From NCBI GenBank assembly GCA_009809945.1, contig WTPW01000625.1:62001-126000 (forward strand): DNA of 64,000 bases. The letters run 5' to 3'. Source of the stretch: Gigaspora margarita (lineage: Eukaryota; Glomeromycota; Glomeromycetes; Diversisporales; Gigasporaceae). Every line of letters begins with the position of its first letter. The stretch's first letter is position 1. Made by a program: the position numbers and the translations under genes. Positions 1 through 11,439 of this stretch are shown one piece after another. Under the pieces are notes generated by a model. It was not told the DNA's origin and searched no databases. It saw nothing but the letters and a program-made list of their open reading frames with translations.

Positions 1-425
1 TTACAGTGCCAATTCATTTATTTAAATGATCTTTTTTTTTTTTTTTTATTAAAAAAGCAAGAAGAAAGAGCTTTTTTAAAGAAATAGGTCTATAACTTTA
101 TTTACGGCTGATCTTTGCAAAATTTTATCCAATCGTTGCAGTGCATCTATTTAAATTACAATGATTAGGCCCTTTAAAGTTGAATAGTTGGTTAACGGTT
201 AACCGTCACCCGAAAATTAAACAAGCCAATCACAGCGCAGAATTATCTTATTAATCATGGAATTGTAGCTGACCATTGAGATTTAATCCATGACATTGGC
301 TGCACTATAATTTTTTATTAACTTTTATCAACGACTATCAGATCAAATTCGGTGCAAATTTTTTCATTTAAATCCTATATACTTGTAGAATGAAAATAAA
401 AATTTTAATGAGATTGATCAATAAC
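1..425. other. AT-rich stretch without a recognised gene
   Basis: No coding pattern or repeat family is recognised here. The only visible structure is a short palindrome, GGTTAACGGTTAACC, at about 190-204, and several homopolymer A/T runs. Confidence 0.6.
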
Positions 426-432
426 TACAAAA

Positions 433-1074
433 CCAATCTCAATAAAAATTTTTTATTCTAATTTTACAAGTCTGCTGAGCAAAAATACCGTTCCTGATGG
501 AACGTCAGTGTTGTTCCTGATGAGATGAAAAATAAAAATCGATTTACATACCGCTCCTGATAGAGCCCTTAGGAGAACCTCAAAATAATCCATAATATGG
601 CTTCGACTTGCCTGTATATTGATCTTTAAAATAATGCAGTACTGTTTCTGTGCGAAATAACGTCCAAGAACGTTATTGAGACGTGTAATTTTAAGAGAAC
701 AAAAGCAAAAAAAAATTTTTTTGACAATCAAATTATTCAGTTAATTATTAACTCTTTGAATTACGTGTCTGAAAATAACGCCTATGGGCATTATTTTTTT
801 AGAAAATATATTTGAGCTAATTTCCATGCAAAATACTTCCGATACTTTATTTTATTTTTTTTTTTGAACTTTTTTGTTGAGTGTTGATCTTATAATCGGG
901 CTGGGAAGTAATAATAGGTTGCCAAATTTTTATGCATAAATTTATATTTCGCCAGTAGCGTAATTTTTAAATCAGGAACGGTACGTAAATCGATTGTTAT
1001 TTTTCACTATCCATCAAGAACGGTAATTTTACGTCTGCTGAATTCAAATAAAAAAATTTTATTGAATTTGACTG
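433..1074. repeat. Foldback element with ACCGTTCCTGAT-type arms
   Basis: The left arm (about 433-550) reappears as an imperfect reverse complement at about 965-1074. Both arms hold the same ordered words: an AATAAAATTTTTT block, a GTCTGCTGA block, an ACCGTTCCTGATGG block and ATCGATTTAC. The centre is AT-rich. No transposase is present, so it is a non-autonomous inverted-repeat element or its relic. A short open frame on the minus strand across 453-731 lies inside the arm and is not taken as a gene. Confidence 0.6.
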
Positions 1075-1079
1075 GGTAT

Positions 1080-2620
1080 TCATCGAGAAACGGTAGTTTA
1101 AAATTTAATAAAGCCGCGGTTTCTAAGTTTAAAATTTTTCAAAGCATAATCGAAATTTTCTCAACAACTACAAAGTCAAATTTATAAATTTTTTTAAGAA
1201 ATTTGTTGAAAAACTTTTGATTAAATATTTGAACATTTTTAACCGTAGAAGCTGTGGATTTATGCATTAAATTTTATCGCTTTTTTCAAATTAATGTAAC
1301 TAGTCAGTACTTTTTATTACCCATACCCACGTGCTATAAAAGTAATATCATCTATAATTGTCACAATTTAGGTCGATTTCAGTCATTCTTAATTTTGAAA
1401 CGGCTTAAATTATTTCTCAATCGTTGAAAAATTAAATTATACGACCAATTAATAATATTACTTATATTATAAACGCTAATTTGCATAAATAAAAAGCAAT
1501 CAAAATTTATATAAAATTTTATATAAAGAAATTAAAATATATATATATATATTTGCGTAAATTACAGTTATATTAAAAAACTGCTTTATAAATTTAAATA
1601 TAAGCACTGAAGTTGATATATTCAGATGTATTATGAATTCTTGACTGAGAAATTAATACGTTAATAAAAAAAAAAAGGTCATGACCATATTTTTGAATCT
1701 AAAAAAAAAAATAATATTAAAGGACTATATAAAGGAGAAAAGGGTATTCAGACAAAGAGGTGACAAATTGGGATATTTTGTGATCCTATGATCAAATCTG
1801 AATGAAATTTAATTGATTCTCCAGAGTGAAAAGAATCGAATAAAAAAAAAAAAAAAAAAAGTAAAAAATTCGCATGATTAAAAAATTTTACCAACTTTTA
1901 CATTACCACGTAGAACACAATCACATCGTCTTGTACATAGTAAGTTACTTCTTTTGAGCCTGCCACACCTCTTTTTCTTGCAAAATGTAATGTCAATTTT
2001 CACTTGAATTAACATCTGAATTGGCGATTTCAATAATTTCGCTAATGAGCTTTACTGTCTGGAAAATAAACAATACCACATATAAATCTTTTTAATTGCA
2101 TGTTAAAAATTTTTTGTCATTAGAAAAAAAAACCATAAGCATAGTAAAAAAAAAAAAAAATCTTTCACCAGGTTTTTGCCTTTATTATTTTGTCTTGACT
2201 AGCATGCTTCGTTACTTGGTACACAGCACAAATTATCTTATAAAAATACGTCCCTAGGTTATTTTCAATTGGCTTAATTGTTGAAGATTTTAATTATACA
2301 ATATAAATAATTTTAAATTATGAGTTATCCAATATTTAAAATTTGATTGTATGATTCACTTAGATTTTTAATGCAGTTACTTTTAATTGTATTTATTTCG
2401 ATCCATTAAAGAACATATGAATTAATATAATTAACATGACATATGTAATACGCAATATATTTGTGGTATAATAAAATTTAAAAATTTTGAGTTTAATTTT
2501 TTATTAAATTTCATTAAATCGGAGAAAAATTAAGAATGACGTAATCAATTCAAAATCAACCCAATATGCGAAATACTAATATTTGCCCGCCTTTATCATT
2601 ATGGTGTCACGTTTGCACGG
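1080..2620. other. Unannotated AT-rich stretch
   Basis: I see no gene, TIR pair or clear tandem array. There are several A-runs (for example near 1842-1860 and 2147-2160) and no recognisable open frame. Confidence 0.5.
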
Positions 2621-2659
2621 AGTCATTGGTATGTGCTAAGCCCTTTAATTTTACCTGAG

Positions 2660-2825
2660 TTCATATTTAAACGTGAATAGCTACCATTTCGAATGTATCT
2701 AACATGTGAGTTTGATATCTCAAATCGAATGTATTTAACATGATTATTATACCTCAAGTCGAATATATTTACCATGTGAATATTATATCTCAATTCGGAT
2801 GTATTTAACACATGAGTAACCATAT
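2660..2825. repeat. Short tandem repeat, ~35-40 bp unit
   Basis: Four to five diverged units contain a TATCTCAAATCGAATGTATT block followed by TAACATGTGA. A further partial unit (CGTATTTAACACGTGAGTAAC-like) lies at about 3152-3176. The two inverted repeats at 2853-3150 therefore appear to have been inserted into the array. Confidence 0.65.
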
Positions 2826-2852
2826 TCAAATTTATTCCACGGCTCCTGATTG

Positions 2853-2980
2853 TTCACCCATGACCTTTTTTACTGTTATTCTCACGGTTGATATTTTCAC
2901 TGCTGATATTTTCACGGATTTTAAGTCCGCCGTGAAAATATCAACCGTGAGATTAACAGTAAAAAAAAATCATGGGTGAA
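2853..2980. repeat. Inverted repeat (foldback), TTCACCCATGA ends
   Basis: The ends read TTCACCCATGACC and, on the other strand, TTCACCCATGATT. The arms continue inward through TACTGTTA, TCTCACGGTTGATATTTTCAC and a short loop. This is a small non-autonomous palindromic element. Confidence 0.75.
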
Positions 2981-3005
2981 AATTAAGATCCGTGAGAATA
3001 AATCA

Positions 3006-3150
3006 GTTATTCCATGTATTTGTCGTCGACATCATCAAAACATCATGGCAGCTGAGATATCATGCATGATTGCAGCTGCGCCACAATCATGCATGATATC
3101 TCAGCTGCCCATGATGTTTTAATGATATCTATGATAAAACATGGAATAAC
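3006..3150. repeat. Inverted repeat with a 26-bp perfect inner stem
   Basis: The outer ends are GTTATTCCATG and its complement. Inside, 3047-3072 and 3084-3109 are perfect reverse complements over 26 bp with an 11-nt loop. The stem contains CAGCTGAGATATCATGCATG. It lies next to the palindrome at 2853-2980 in the same old tandem array. Confidence 0.8.
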
Positions 3151-3429
3151 TATTACGTATTTAACACGTGAGTAACTAAAAGCTTTCAAATATGAGGCAA
3201 TCAAAGTCTACCAATCCAAAATTCATAAATAAAATTCGACCTAAGTCTATTTATATTAAGATCAGGAACTCTTCTACAAGCTTAATATTCAGTTTGGCTA
3301 CAAAAATTTGGCCAATCTGCGCCCTCCCTCCTACATGATCCATCTTTGTGTTTCCATAACAACCGTTTATTTTTTCAAAATGAGTATTGAAATTGTTAAA
3401 CTACTTTTTGCTCGATTCACTGTATTCGA

Positions 3430-3770
3430 CATTACATGTTTTCGACAATCCGACAAGACATTTTTCCGACGATCGTTTCCTTGACGTAAAATTGGTCCGA
3501 TTCAATATTAGGGTTTGCCAATTTAAAGTTAGTGTTGGTTAGAATTAATATCAGGAGATAATTGTTGGGGAAATGTCTTGTCTAAGAAAAGGACTGTCAA
3601 AAAATGTTATGTCGGATATACTTCTTATTAAAAGAATGTGCTGTAGATGAAATAGCATGCTGGTATTACGGCGTCGGAAAAATGGGTTTGCTAGTAAATA
3701 ACTTTCAGTGAATTGTGCCATAACCCTAGACAATGTCTTGTCAGCTGATTTTTCTATTATCGGAATATTT
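3430..3770. repeat. Foldback element built from short CCGACAAGACAT-like units
   Basis: The left part repeats TTCGACATTACATG, TTCGACAATCCGACAAGAC and ATTTTTCCGACGATC. The right part reads the complementary words (AATGTCTTGTC, ATGTTATGTCGGA, GTCGGAAAAATGG, CAATGTCTTGTCAG). The same construction occurs in the elements at 15153-16106 and 16355-16636. A minus-strand open frame at 3551-3802 is only the repeat read through. Confidence 0.6.
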
Positions 3771-3829
3771 TGCTTATAAAATAGTTCCCGTAACAAAGCC
3801 ACAGGTAAATAAGCTTGTTCATTATGTTA

Positions 3830-4440
3830 CAATCTATTCTATTTTAGTAGATAGATAAAATAAAAATTGAAATGGCTTAGATCGGGTCTAAATATAGAGT
3901 TAATTGAGAACTTCACAGGAACCATTTAAAAAAGCTCGAATTTACCAGCTTGTAGCACTACAAGCACGAACAAAAAAGGAAAAATATACGAGTAAAATGT
4001 AATAATCAGCAAGTGATCGACTAGTGTTTCGACCCGGATAAGTATCACCCTGATCTCCCGCAAGTGGGCGGGTGACCTGGGTGGTTAACCCGAGGGTCTC
4101 CCGTGAATAAACCCACGGGTCACCCGCTGGCAGAAATGCTAAATTGACCCGATTGTGGCCTAACTAGCAGATATTTTTCCTCAACTCGTACCTGTAGACG
4201 AATTAAGGTTACAGGCTCATAACATACAAGAATTGAAGAGTAGAGTTTATACCCGTGTAACATAGGTTAGATATTTACAATTTTTATTTTAAAATATGAA
4301 TATAATTTGCATTAAACCTAGGAGTATATTGCAGAATAGAATCGAGAAATAAGCTATAGTTTGAACTACTGCTTAGAGTTACAGTTAAACACGTGACTCA
4401 AATTATTGACGATTATCAAATGTTTAGGCTATTAGAAATT
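3830..4440. other. Unassigned stretch with one GC-rich palindromic patch
   Basis: Most of the stretch shows nothing. About 4025-4150 is unusually GC-rich for the window and palindromic (CCCGTGAATAAACCCACGGG). Similar GGTGACCCG words recur at 5325-5360 in the opposite sense, so it may be a far arm of an old element ending there. Confidence 0.45.
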
Positions 4441-4479
4441 CATGCTCCAGTCATAACTTTTGAATCTACATCTACATCG

Positions 4480-5260
4480 GATAACAACTCTAATTAGGCT
4501 ACACAAGTTCACGAAGATTTACTACATATTTATATTTAGTACATGCGTATAAAGAATATACTGTATATTTATATTAGTCTTGGTATTTAATCAAGTTAGC
4601 ACGTTCATGAATATTTGCTTATCATTTCGTTCATTTTATTTGCGTTAATTTAGTGCATGAACATAAAGAAACTTTGTAAATCTAAGTCTTCAAAATAAGT
4701 TGTTCATGGCTATGAATATTTACTAATAGTTTATTTTAATTTAGTACATGAGTATAAAGAGCTTTTATTAATATAAATATTCAAAATAAGTTATTCCAGT
4801 TTTATTTATTATTCATAATTTACTTTAGATTATAAATAATGAGATTGATCTATCCAAGTTCATAATATTTACCATTTATACGCATGAATTTAGTGCATGA
4901 GTGTGATAATATAGGCATTAAATAAGATAACAAATTCATGAATATTTGCTACTTAATTTTTCATTCTATTTAGTGCATGAGCATAATAACATTTATTAGT
5001 CTAAGCATTTGTATGCATGAATATTTATTATTTAATGTTATCATACGCATTAATTTAGCGTGTTAATCCAAGTATTTAAATGAGTTCTGCCAAGGGAAAA
5101 CCTGTAAGCCATTTCATTTCGCTCATTATCATCGCAGTGATATGTACCATTAATTCTTATATCACTGCGATGATAATGAGTGAAATGGCTTGCAGGTTTT
5201 CTCTTGGCAGCACTCAAATAAGCTACTCAGCCTCATAAATATTTATAATTTTTGTTGAGT
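4480..5260. repeat. Diverged satellite, ~75-115 bp unit
   Basis: About eight units follow one order of words: AAGTTCATGAATATTT, a run ending TTCATTTTATTTGCGTTAAT, then TTTAGTGCATGAGTATAAAG and a spacer. Units differ greatly, so the array is old. The same unit occurs about three times at 28560-28870. A foldback element (5082-5215) is inserted in one unit, which resumes on its far side. Confidence 0.75.
5082..5215. mobile_element. Foldback MITE, GAGTGCTGCC family, copy 1
   Basis: Near-complete inverted repeat of 134 bp with ends GAGTTCTGCCAAGGG and GAGTGCTGCCAAGAG. It is flanked by AAAT on both sides (5078-5081, 5216-5219), a 4-bp TSD. The arms contain CATTATCATCGCAGTGATA. Two more copies lie at 13828-13971 and 14959-15025. 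No protein is encoded; an enzyme supplied elsewhere would have moved it. Confidence 0.85.
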
Positions 5261-5317
5261 ACAAAAATTATATTTAAGTGTTGAATAATTAAAAATCCAA
5301 TTTAACTAATAATTAAA

Positions 5318-6900
5318 TCCCACCAGATGACCCGGGCGATCCACCTGCAGGTGACCCGTTGCGGAATTTCTTTTACCGCCCGGATGACCCGAGGTGACTC
5401 ACCCGCAGGTTTCCGAATTTTACGGGAGGGTCACCAAAATTCCGGGTCGGATGCGTCGGATCAAGGTCGGCGTTTAGCCCAGTTATTAGCAGGTTCTATA
5501 GCAAAATTATCAGCTGGGCACTTTTTACTTAATGTACGGGTATGATTTCATTAGTAAACTTTTTTATGATCTTGAGCCAAAATCGATCGATTCCGATCCA
5601 GTCGACCCATTATTCGATGCCTCCGACGTATTCGACCCAGAATTTTGGTGACCCTCCTATATGAGAACTCATACAGGGGGGTCCCCAAAATTCCGGTCGG
5701 GATACGTCGGAGTGCATCGGAATCATGTTCGGCTGGATCGGAATTGATCAATTTTGCCCCAAGATCATAAAAAATTTTACTAATAAATCATATCCATTCA
5801 TTAATGGATAGGATTTACCTGTACTAGATCTAGTACATTGTACTAGATTTAGTACATGATTAAACTTAATTATCTATTAATTTTTAAAATTAGCTACTTA
5901 ATTAAATATTTTTTAATAATATTTTAACTTATGGGCTACTTGTTTTAAAAAACTCATAGCTTTATATAGCTTTTTAAATTTTATACATTTTTTTTAAAAT
6001 TCGCATTTGCTAGTTTAACCTAGTTTTTAGCACATTTACTAGTAAAAATTTTACAAAATATTTTTGATTATAAAAAAATTTTTTACTAAATAAATTTATT
6101 TAAACTATTAATAAAATTATAAATATAAGTTTGTTAGTTTTAATTATAAAATTTTATTTAAGATTAGATAATATATAAGAAGTAATCTAAAGTTAAAATT
6201 TTTGCTAGTAAATACTATATCACTAATATATCCAATTTATATATAAAAATTAGATGTAATTTTTTTAAAGTTTAAAGTAATATAACTTGAGCTATACTAA
6301 TTTGGTATTAAAAGAAAGTTTGTAATTGAAATTAGATAATAAATATTTATAATTTTGATTAAGAATTTAGAAAATTTAATCAGCAAAAAATTTTTTAAAC
6401 TCTAGTTAAACTCATATGGCTTACTATGTAAAGTAATAATTATTATAATATAACTAATAATAATATTTTTTTTATAACAAGCCTATACAATTTTTTATTT
6501 ATTAAAACTTTTAATTTGCTAAAAATATTAATAAATTATAATTGACTTTACAAATGTACAAAATCTAGTACATTGGAAATCACAAAAAATACAAGACATA
6601 AAAAAAATTATTTTTTTACAAAAATTTTATTATTAATTTAAAAAAAATACTGCTAAACAATTTTTGAATACTTATTAGATTTTTGTATATAAAAAAAATT
6701 AAACCATTAATTTTTTTAAATTTTTAATGCATTTTTTTAAAATGTACTAAATCTAGTACAAAAGGGTAAATCCAATCCATTAAGTAAAAAATGCCCAGCT
6801 GATAATTTTGCTATAGAGCCTGCTAACAACTAGGGCTAAACGCCAGCCTAAATCCGATGCTCCCGACCCAGAAATTTGGGAACAGCTCTGTAAAAATCCT
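5318..6900. mobile_element. Large TIR element with GC-rich ends and AT-rich core
   Basis: About 5429-5540 and 6776-6893 are reverse complements. They share GGGTCGG, GCGTTTAGCCC, TTAGCAGG, CTATAGCAAAATTATCAG and CTGGGCA, then TTTTTTACTTAATG. The repeat continues inward at 5800-5850 and 6735-6775 (GGATTTACC, GTACTAGATCTAGTAC). An AT-rich core of about 0.9 kb without an open frame lies between. The left arm is split by the element at 5537-5812. A plus-strand open frame at 5327-5545 is an arm read-through and not a gene. Confidence 0.7.
5537..5812. mobile_element. Foldback element nested in a TIR arm
   Basis: The ends read GGTATGATTTCATTAGTAAA and, on the other strand, GGATATGATTTATTAGTAAA. The arms continue through TTTTATGATCTTG, AAAATCGATCGATTCCGAT, and GACCCAGAATTTTGG near the centre. 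The sequence it interrupts continues on both sides, which marks it as a later insertion. The exact TSD is ambiguous. Confidence 0.75.
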
Positions 6901-6909
6901 GTATGAGTT

Positions 6910-7710
6910 GTAGGGTTTCTGAAGAGTTTGGATTCTGCCTATCTAAAATTTCTTATTTATTACTTTACTATTATATCAAACCTATTCTTTATTCTTAACC
7001 TTTACTTACGCTGATCTCTTCTTTTTTTTCAACCTCTTCACTCAAATCAGATCTCTTCATTTTTAGCCTCCTTACTCATACCATATCTTTTCTTTGTTAT
7101 CATTTCTCCTTCTACACATATTTGTAGTTAAGTATTGTTTCATTTAAGACAATAAAATAATGTTCAATTATGCACTAATTTAATCTATATTTATTTATTT
7201 TCTTATGCATTATTATATTATTAACCTATCAAAATAATCTTTAAATTACCAGTCTGTAATCTTTATATACACTCTGAACTAATAATAATTAATAATTGAA
7301 TTGTGATTACTTACTTATTACTTATGTATCAAAATAAGTAGAATTGATTAATAAGAAACCTCTATTTGCACATTATAAAGAAATAGTCAATTATATTTAA
7401 TAGCCAAATTGAAAATAATATATAAAAAGGGTAATTTTAAAAAGAAAATTTCTTAATTTACACCAGGTGTATATACACACATAATAATTTATTGCTTTAC
7501 GAATTTGTTTACATATTAATTATAAATGAAAAATTAGTATAACCTAAGGTTAGAGTAAGGGTAGCCTTAGATTAGAGGAGATTATAGTTTATACTAAAAT
7601 TTTGCAAGTAATATTTTTTGTTAGAACCCCAAAAACTATAATATAATTAGGATTTTAAGATATCAATATATGTGTGTACATACACATGGTGTACAAATAG
7701 TAATTGTCTT
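6910..7710. other. Unassigned AT-rich stretch
   Basis: No gene or recognised element. Near-palindromic words GGTGTATATACACAC (about 7466) and GTGTGTACATACACATGG (about 7671) flank about 200 bp and could be remnants of a pair of ends. Confidence 0.4.
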
Positions 7711-7717
7711 TTAAAAA

Positions 7718-7891
7718 TGTTATAACTCTTAATTAAATAAATATTTTAATATAATAATTTAGTCAAAATATAACTACAATAATAAAAAACATTTTGGTTA
7801 AAATTGTTATAACTCTTAATTAAATAAATATTTTAATATAATAATTTAGTCAAAATATAACTACAATAATAAAAAACATTTTGGTTAAAAA
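7718..7891. repeat. Tandem duplication of 87 bp
   Basis: The unit beginning TGTTATAACTCTTAATTAAA is present twice in direct succession (7718-7804, 7805-7891) and differs only at the last base. It is much better preserved than its surroundings, so it is recent compared with the transposons here, or a sequence artefact. Confidence 0.85.
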
Positions 7892-8868
7892 TTTTTTTAT
7901 TATATATAAGATTACAATAGCTATAAGCTTTTAGTAAAAGTTAGTTTAAGTTGTTGAAAATATGCTATCTCATACTGTATCTAGAATCAAAGCTTTGAGG
8001 TATAGTTTTATAAGATTATATAGACAAATTCAAGAAACCAATAAATAAAAATTTATTTGGCAAGTTCTAAGTAATAAAATGGTAAAAGTCTTTGATAGTA
8101 CTATTGAAACCAAACTTGAAAGTCAGAAACCAAAGAACCAGATAACAAAGCTTTAAAAAGAATATGTCCACCAATCTAAACATGAGATCATACTAGTGGA
8201 AAAGAACCTATACTATAAAAACAGATATCAAAAAAAACTATAATAGTATCTAATACAAAATTAAATTAATCTATTTGCAATAACTAGTTTGGAAGTTTGG
8301 AAAATATTGGTATAAAAACTAAAAAAAAACAAAAATTAGTATCAGATATTGAATAAATTAGATAAAGTAGTAGCAAGAATTCAATTTTACTCTAACTTCA
8401 AGTGTTGGTTTATTTATATAGTACTAATAGCAAAATATTTCCACTTTTTATTAATAAAAACTTTAAATTATTATAACTTTTTTAAAACAAGTTAAATCAA
8501 AAAACTCTTTGACAAATTAATAAATTTTTTGCTAAACTACCTTTTTATTAAAGGATTTTTTTATTAATTTTTGTTTTAAAGGAGTTATTAAGAGTTAAAG
8601 TTTATAATGTTTAAAAAATTGGTATTTAATATAAAAAAAGAAAATATATATGTTTAATTATCAATTACATCACATTAGCCAATCAGAATTGACTATATAA
8701 GCATCAAAAATTGGTACTCTATATAAATAAAGTGGATGTCTTATGCTGTCCAGTACTGTAGCAAAAACTATTAAAAGACTAAAGCAGGTATATAAATAGA
8801 ATATGTATATACTAGCAGGCTTTTCTATAAGAATAATTTAATTCTAAAATATAATAGTTATTTAAATA

Positions 8869-9063
8869 CTATATTCTATAATGAATAAGCATTCTCTTTT
8901 TTAAAATCTTAAATTCAAATATCTTGACAACTATTTAATTAAATTTAATACAAATTTTAATTTAAATTTTATAAATCTATAATTAAGTTAATTAAATAGT
9001 TGTCAAGATATTTTGAGTTTAAAATTTTCAAAAAAGAGTGTGCTTATTAATAATAGAATATGG
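8869..9063. mobile_element. TA-flanked MITE, AATAAGCACCC type, copy 1
   Basis: The ends CTATATTCTATAATGAATAAG and CCATATTCTATTATTAATAAG are inverted, with TA at each side (8867-8868, 9064-9065). The arms hold AAATTCAAATATCTTGACAA and ATTTAATTAAATTT. Related copies lie at 51417-51695 and 52457-52673. TA duplication suggests Tc1/mariner-type movement. Confidence 0.8.
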
Positions 9064-9218
9064 TAGATAACCTAATTGACTAAGTAATTAAAGTACAAGT
9101 AAAATGATAGACAAAGCATTTAAAATTTCAAAAAACAGGGTGCTTATTACTAATAAATATAGTAGATAACCTAATTGTCTAAATAATAAAGTACAAGTAA
9201 AATAATAGACAAAGCATA
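9028..9218. repeat. Tandem duplication of ~95 bp
   Basis: The right end of the MITE at 8869-9063 plus following flank (GGTGCTTATTA, GTAGATAACCTAATTG, AAAGTACAAGTAAAAT, AATAGACAAAGCAT) occurs twice in a row, at about 9028-9118 and 9121-9218, with a few base differences. Confidence 0.75.
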
Positions 9219-9946
9219 GACCAGAGAGTTTAATTAGCAATTTTTATAGTTAGATTGTAGGCATAGCAGCTAGAATAAAAACTTCAAGCAAACTGTTTAA
9301 ATTAGGTATTACAAGTACATGTATAGCTAGTTGTACACTCATCTATACAGTGCCTACCATAAGTATTTGACCAGGACCCTGGACATCTAGTTTAGAGGTC
9401 ATACTTGAAATTTTTCAGCAAAAACGCCTAAAATTTGAGAAGCAAAAAACAGTTTTTGGCAATTATCTTGACATCCAGTGGTCCAATTTGAATGAATATT
9501 TTTTAAAATGAAGCTCTCAGTGAGGTGCATCTAACAAAAAAAGTTTATTCAATTCTGATTACTGGATTAGAAGTTATTAAAGTAAATAGATTTTGTCATT
9601 TTCAATTGGCCAAAATCCAGTTATGACCTATATGAGAGATGTCTGGGGTCCTATTTGACCCCTAGTAACTTCCCAGAGTTAATTTGTAATGCTTTAAAAT
9701 TTTTGGTGCATAGAGTATCACAGATGTAGATCATCCATATTTTTTATGACCAATAAACCTCTATATTAGGATATTACATGATTATAAAGTTTATGTGTTT
9801 TTACACATAATAATTACCTCCTAAATTTTTAAATGAAATATCTTTGCATTGATATGATCAATTTTAATGTTTGATAGCTTTTTTTAATTCTATATATTTG
9901 TAGAATTAAAAAGAGCCATCAAGCATTAAAATTAATTATGTTGATA

Positions 9947-10133
9947 CAGTTGAACCTCCCAAAACTGATCTTGTCAAAACTGATAACCTGTCAAATCCAA
10001 TAAAAAATTAATCCACCAAATCCGTTTCTGTTATATGAATCTATATAGTTTATAATGATTTCAAATCTGATAACCTCTCAATACTGATACAAAACTTGTC
10101 CACCATGCATATCGGTTTGGGGAGGTTCAACTG
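9947..10133. mobile_element. Pogo/Tigger-like MITE with CAGTTGAACCTCCC ends
   Basis: CAGTTGAACCTCCCAAAAC at the left matches CAGTTGAACCTCCCCAAAC at the right, inverted, with TA at both sides (9945-9946, 10134-10135). The Tc1-like copy at 42823-43846 has the same site empty, reading CCAATACTAAAATATTTTC on the matching strand. The boundaries are therefore certain. Length 187 bp, non-coding. Confidence 0.9.
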
Positions 10134-10507
10134 TACTAAGATATTTTCATTTAAATTTAGTTAATTATTGACATTGGAAAGGTGATGAAATAAAATTTTT
10201 TAAAAAACTTAAATGCATATATTTTGACAACCATGTGATCAATTTTAATGTTTAAGGCTCTTTTGAGTTCTACATGCATGTAGAATTTAAAAAAGCCTTT
10301 AACCATTAAAATTGATCACATCATTGTCAAAATATTTTTGTTTAAATTTTCTCAGAATCAAATAATTATTTAATTTTTTCTTAAATTTTCAGCCATGATA
10401 TTTTGAAACCAGCCTAGCCTATATCAACTTTTAAGGTCTCTTTTGAATTCTACAAGACCATAGAAGTCAAAAGAGCCCTTAAACATTGAGATTAACTGCA
10501 TTATTGT

Positions 10508-11439
10508 TAGGACTATTAAGTGGTCGGACTCAAACCAATAGACCATGGTCCATCCTAGAACTGGGCTAGTCCTGTCTTTTTTGGGAAATATAAAAATACT
10601 GTTAGTCCTAATAAAAGTTATTATTAAATCATTGTTATAGAAAAATAATAGAAAAAATCATAATCTGATTCTGAAATTTTTTGTAATATTTAACATGTAT
10701 ACAATAAATGAAATATCAATCTATATTGTAAAAAAACTTTTTATTGAGTTGACATAAAGACATAGCAATAGGTTAAACAAATAACTAGTCTAAATTTGGA
10801 AAAACTGAATTTCTTATGCCATAAATCAGGTGTAGAGCTGTTAATTAGTTCGAATAAAACTGCTAGTCCTGCAGTCTGTCTTGGAATTGGAACATTTTAG
10901 TCTTTATAGAGTGGACCAAAAAGACTATTGATACAAATATTATTAGTATTAAATTATTGTAATGAACATATATAACCATATTTTTTGACTTATTGGGTTC
11001 AGATTATTAGCATAATTATAAATATACAATATATGTAAAGTTGTTTTTAGAGACTTAGACAAGAATTAGATATCAAATCTAATATTTTTTACTAAAATGA
11101 TTGTCTAGATTTACTTCAGAACAGGGTTCAAAATTCATGCATTGTTATTATTAATAATAATAGACTGGTTTAAATATTGGTTAGAGGTAGCGTTAATGCA
11201 ATTAAACAAAAGTAATAAACTAATAATTTGAATGGAGTCTATAATAATAATGTGTAATAATATATAATAATTAATATGTTAGTGTGTTTTATGTGGTTTT
11301 AATTATTCTAATAATTGGTCCATCCATTCTTATACTGATTAGTTCTAATCAGTTCTGGGCCGTAGTTCAGTCCAACTTTTTAAAAAAGACCACCAGTCTT
11401 TGAACCAAGATGGACCAGACAGGCTGATTAACAGCCCTA
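10508..11439. mobile_element. hAT-like non-autonomous element with 8-bp TSD
   Basis: The ends are TAGGACTATTAAGTGG and TAGGGCTGTTAATCAG, a form common in hAT transposons. The flanks are ATTATTGT (10500-10507) and ATTGTTGT (11440-11447), an 8-bp TSD with one transition. The second Tc1-like copy (42823-43846) has a single CATTATTGTTAG at this point, confirming a clean insertion. A second TAGAGCTGTTAATTAG end-like word at about 10847 shows internal subterminal repetition or nesting. No transposase frame remains. Confidence 0.88.

Noticed and set aside
3551-3802. Minus-strand open frame of 83 codons
   Set aside because: It covers the right arm of a foldback built from CCGACAA-like units and has no counterpart in the related elements.
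5327-5545. Plus-strand open frame of 72 codons
   Set aside because: It runs through GC-rich palindromic arms of a TIR element; the same sequence exists inverted at 6780-6893.
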